From NCBI GenBank assembly GCA_019118885.1, contig DWYB01000076.1, forward strand, positions 1-33,016: a stretch of 33,016 bases of DNA, in the 5' to 3' direction. Positions 32,996 through 33,016 of the stretch are shown piece by piece. The notes under the pieces are model-generated. The model was given only the letters and a program-made list of their open reading frames with translations, did not search any database and was not told the origin of the DNA. The position numbers and the translations under genes are program-made. Numbering within the stretch: the stretch's first letter is position 1; each line of letters opens with the position of its first letter. The stretch comes from Candidatus Mediterraneibacter surreyensis (GTDB taxonomy: Bacteria; Bacillota; Clostridia; Lachnospirales; Lachnospiraceae).

Positions 32996-33016
32996 TGTCT
33001 GTCTGTCTGTCTATCT
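32996..33016. repeat. Short TGTC tetranucleotide repeat
   Basis: Four tandem TGTC units (32996-33011) run to a degenerate TATCT at the window end; the tract may continue beyond it. It is about 130 bases upstream of the first surface-operon start codon. Its full length cannot be judged from here. Confidence 0.6.

Overview
The window looks like chromosomal DNA of a low-to-mid GC gut Firmicute, most likely a Lachnospiraceae-type Clostridia. This rests on an ireB-ruvX-DUF1292-fur-rnj-trmR-trhP gene block, strong AGGAGG ribosome binding sites, a T-box leader, an EFR1-type flavodoxin/ferredoxin protein and surface proteins of a style common in that family. The assignment is inference from gene content. 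Almost all genes are on the minus strand; only the EFR1 protein and an HPr-like protein are on the plus strand.

Layout, left to right. 1-177: the promoter and 5' half of a minus-strand T-box leader whose gene lies off the left edge. 237-2054: a GntR/YtrA regulator and the membrane protein it probably controls. 2286-3068: the EFR1 protein. 3072-3941: an 870-bp gene-free stretch built of three long imperfect hairpins inside a 15-bp inverted repeat; it fills the whole space between two convergent stop codons. 3943-9417: a housekeeping block read leftward from an ireB promoter (ireB, ruvX, DUF1292, fur, RNase J, trmR, trhP), combining cell-envelope signalling, RNA processing and wobble-uridine tRNA modification. 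9420-11106: mtaB, then a divergent HPr-like gene with a strong bidirectional terminator.

11172-18719 appears to be one long minus-strand operon starting at a good promoter upstream of moaC: moaC, mogA, moaA, a MOSC protein, a GH25 lipoprotein, prmA, rsmE, nifS and thiI. It joins molybdopterin synthesis, rRNA and ribosomal protein methylation, and sulfur transfer. 18768-20685 is a pyrimidine nucleoside salvage operon (udp, deoC, cdd). Next come a 96-bp tandem repeat and a terminator, then a marR-ABC-ABC operon (20989-25623) encoding a heterodimeric exporter with one degenerate ATP site and an operator/promoter overlap.

25766-32868 is a tightly packed seven-gene accessory operon with visibly more GC-rich sequence than the housekeeping part. 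It encodes secreted or membrane-anchored proteins. Five of them end in, or consist of, the same beta-rich module with a closing YAG(E/N)Y(S/T)-x-x-VTFT-like motif. One is a large Cys/His-rich, beta-helix-like surface protein, one carries an LQTGD-type cell-wall sorting signal, and one fuses an intracellular HYT-motif (HYD1/ADP-ribosyltransferase-like) domain to a membrane segment and surface modules. A terminator-like hairpin sits just in front of the first gene. This operon and the 870-bp palindromic intergenic element are the two best candidates for something undescribed.
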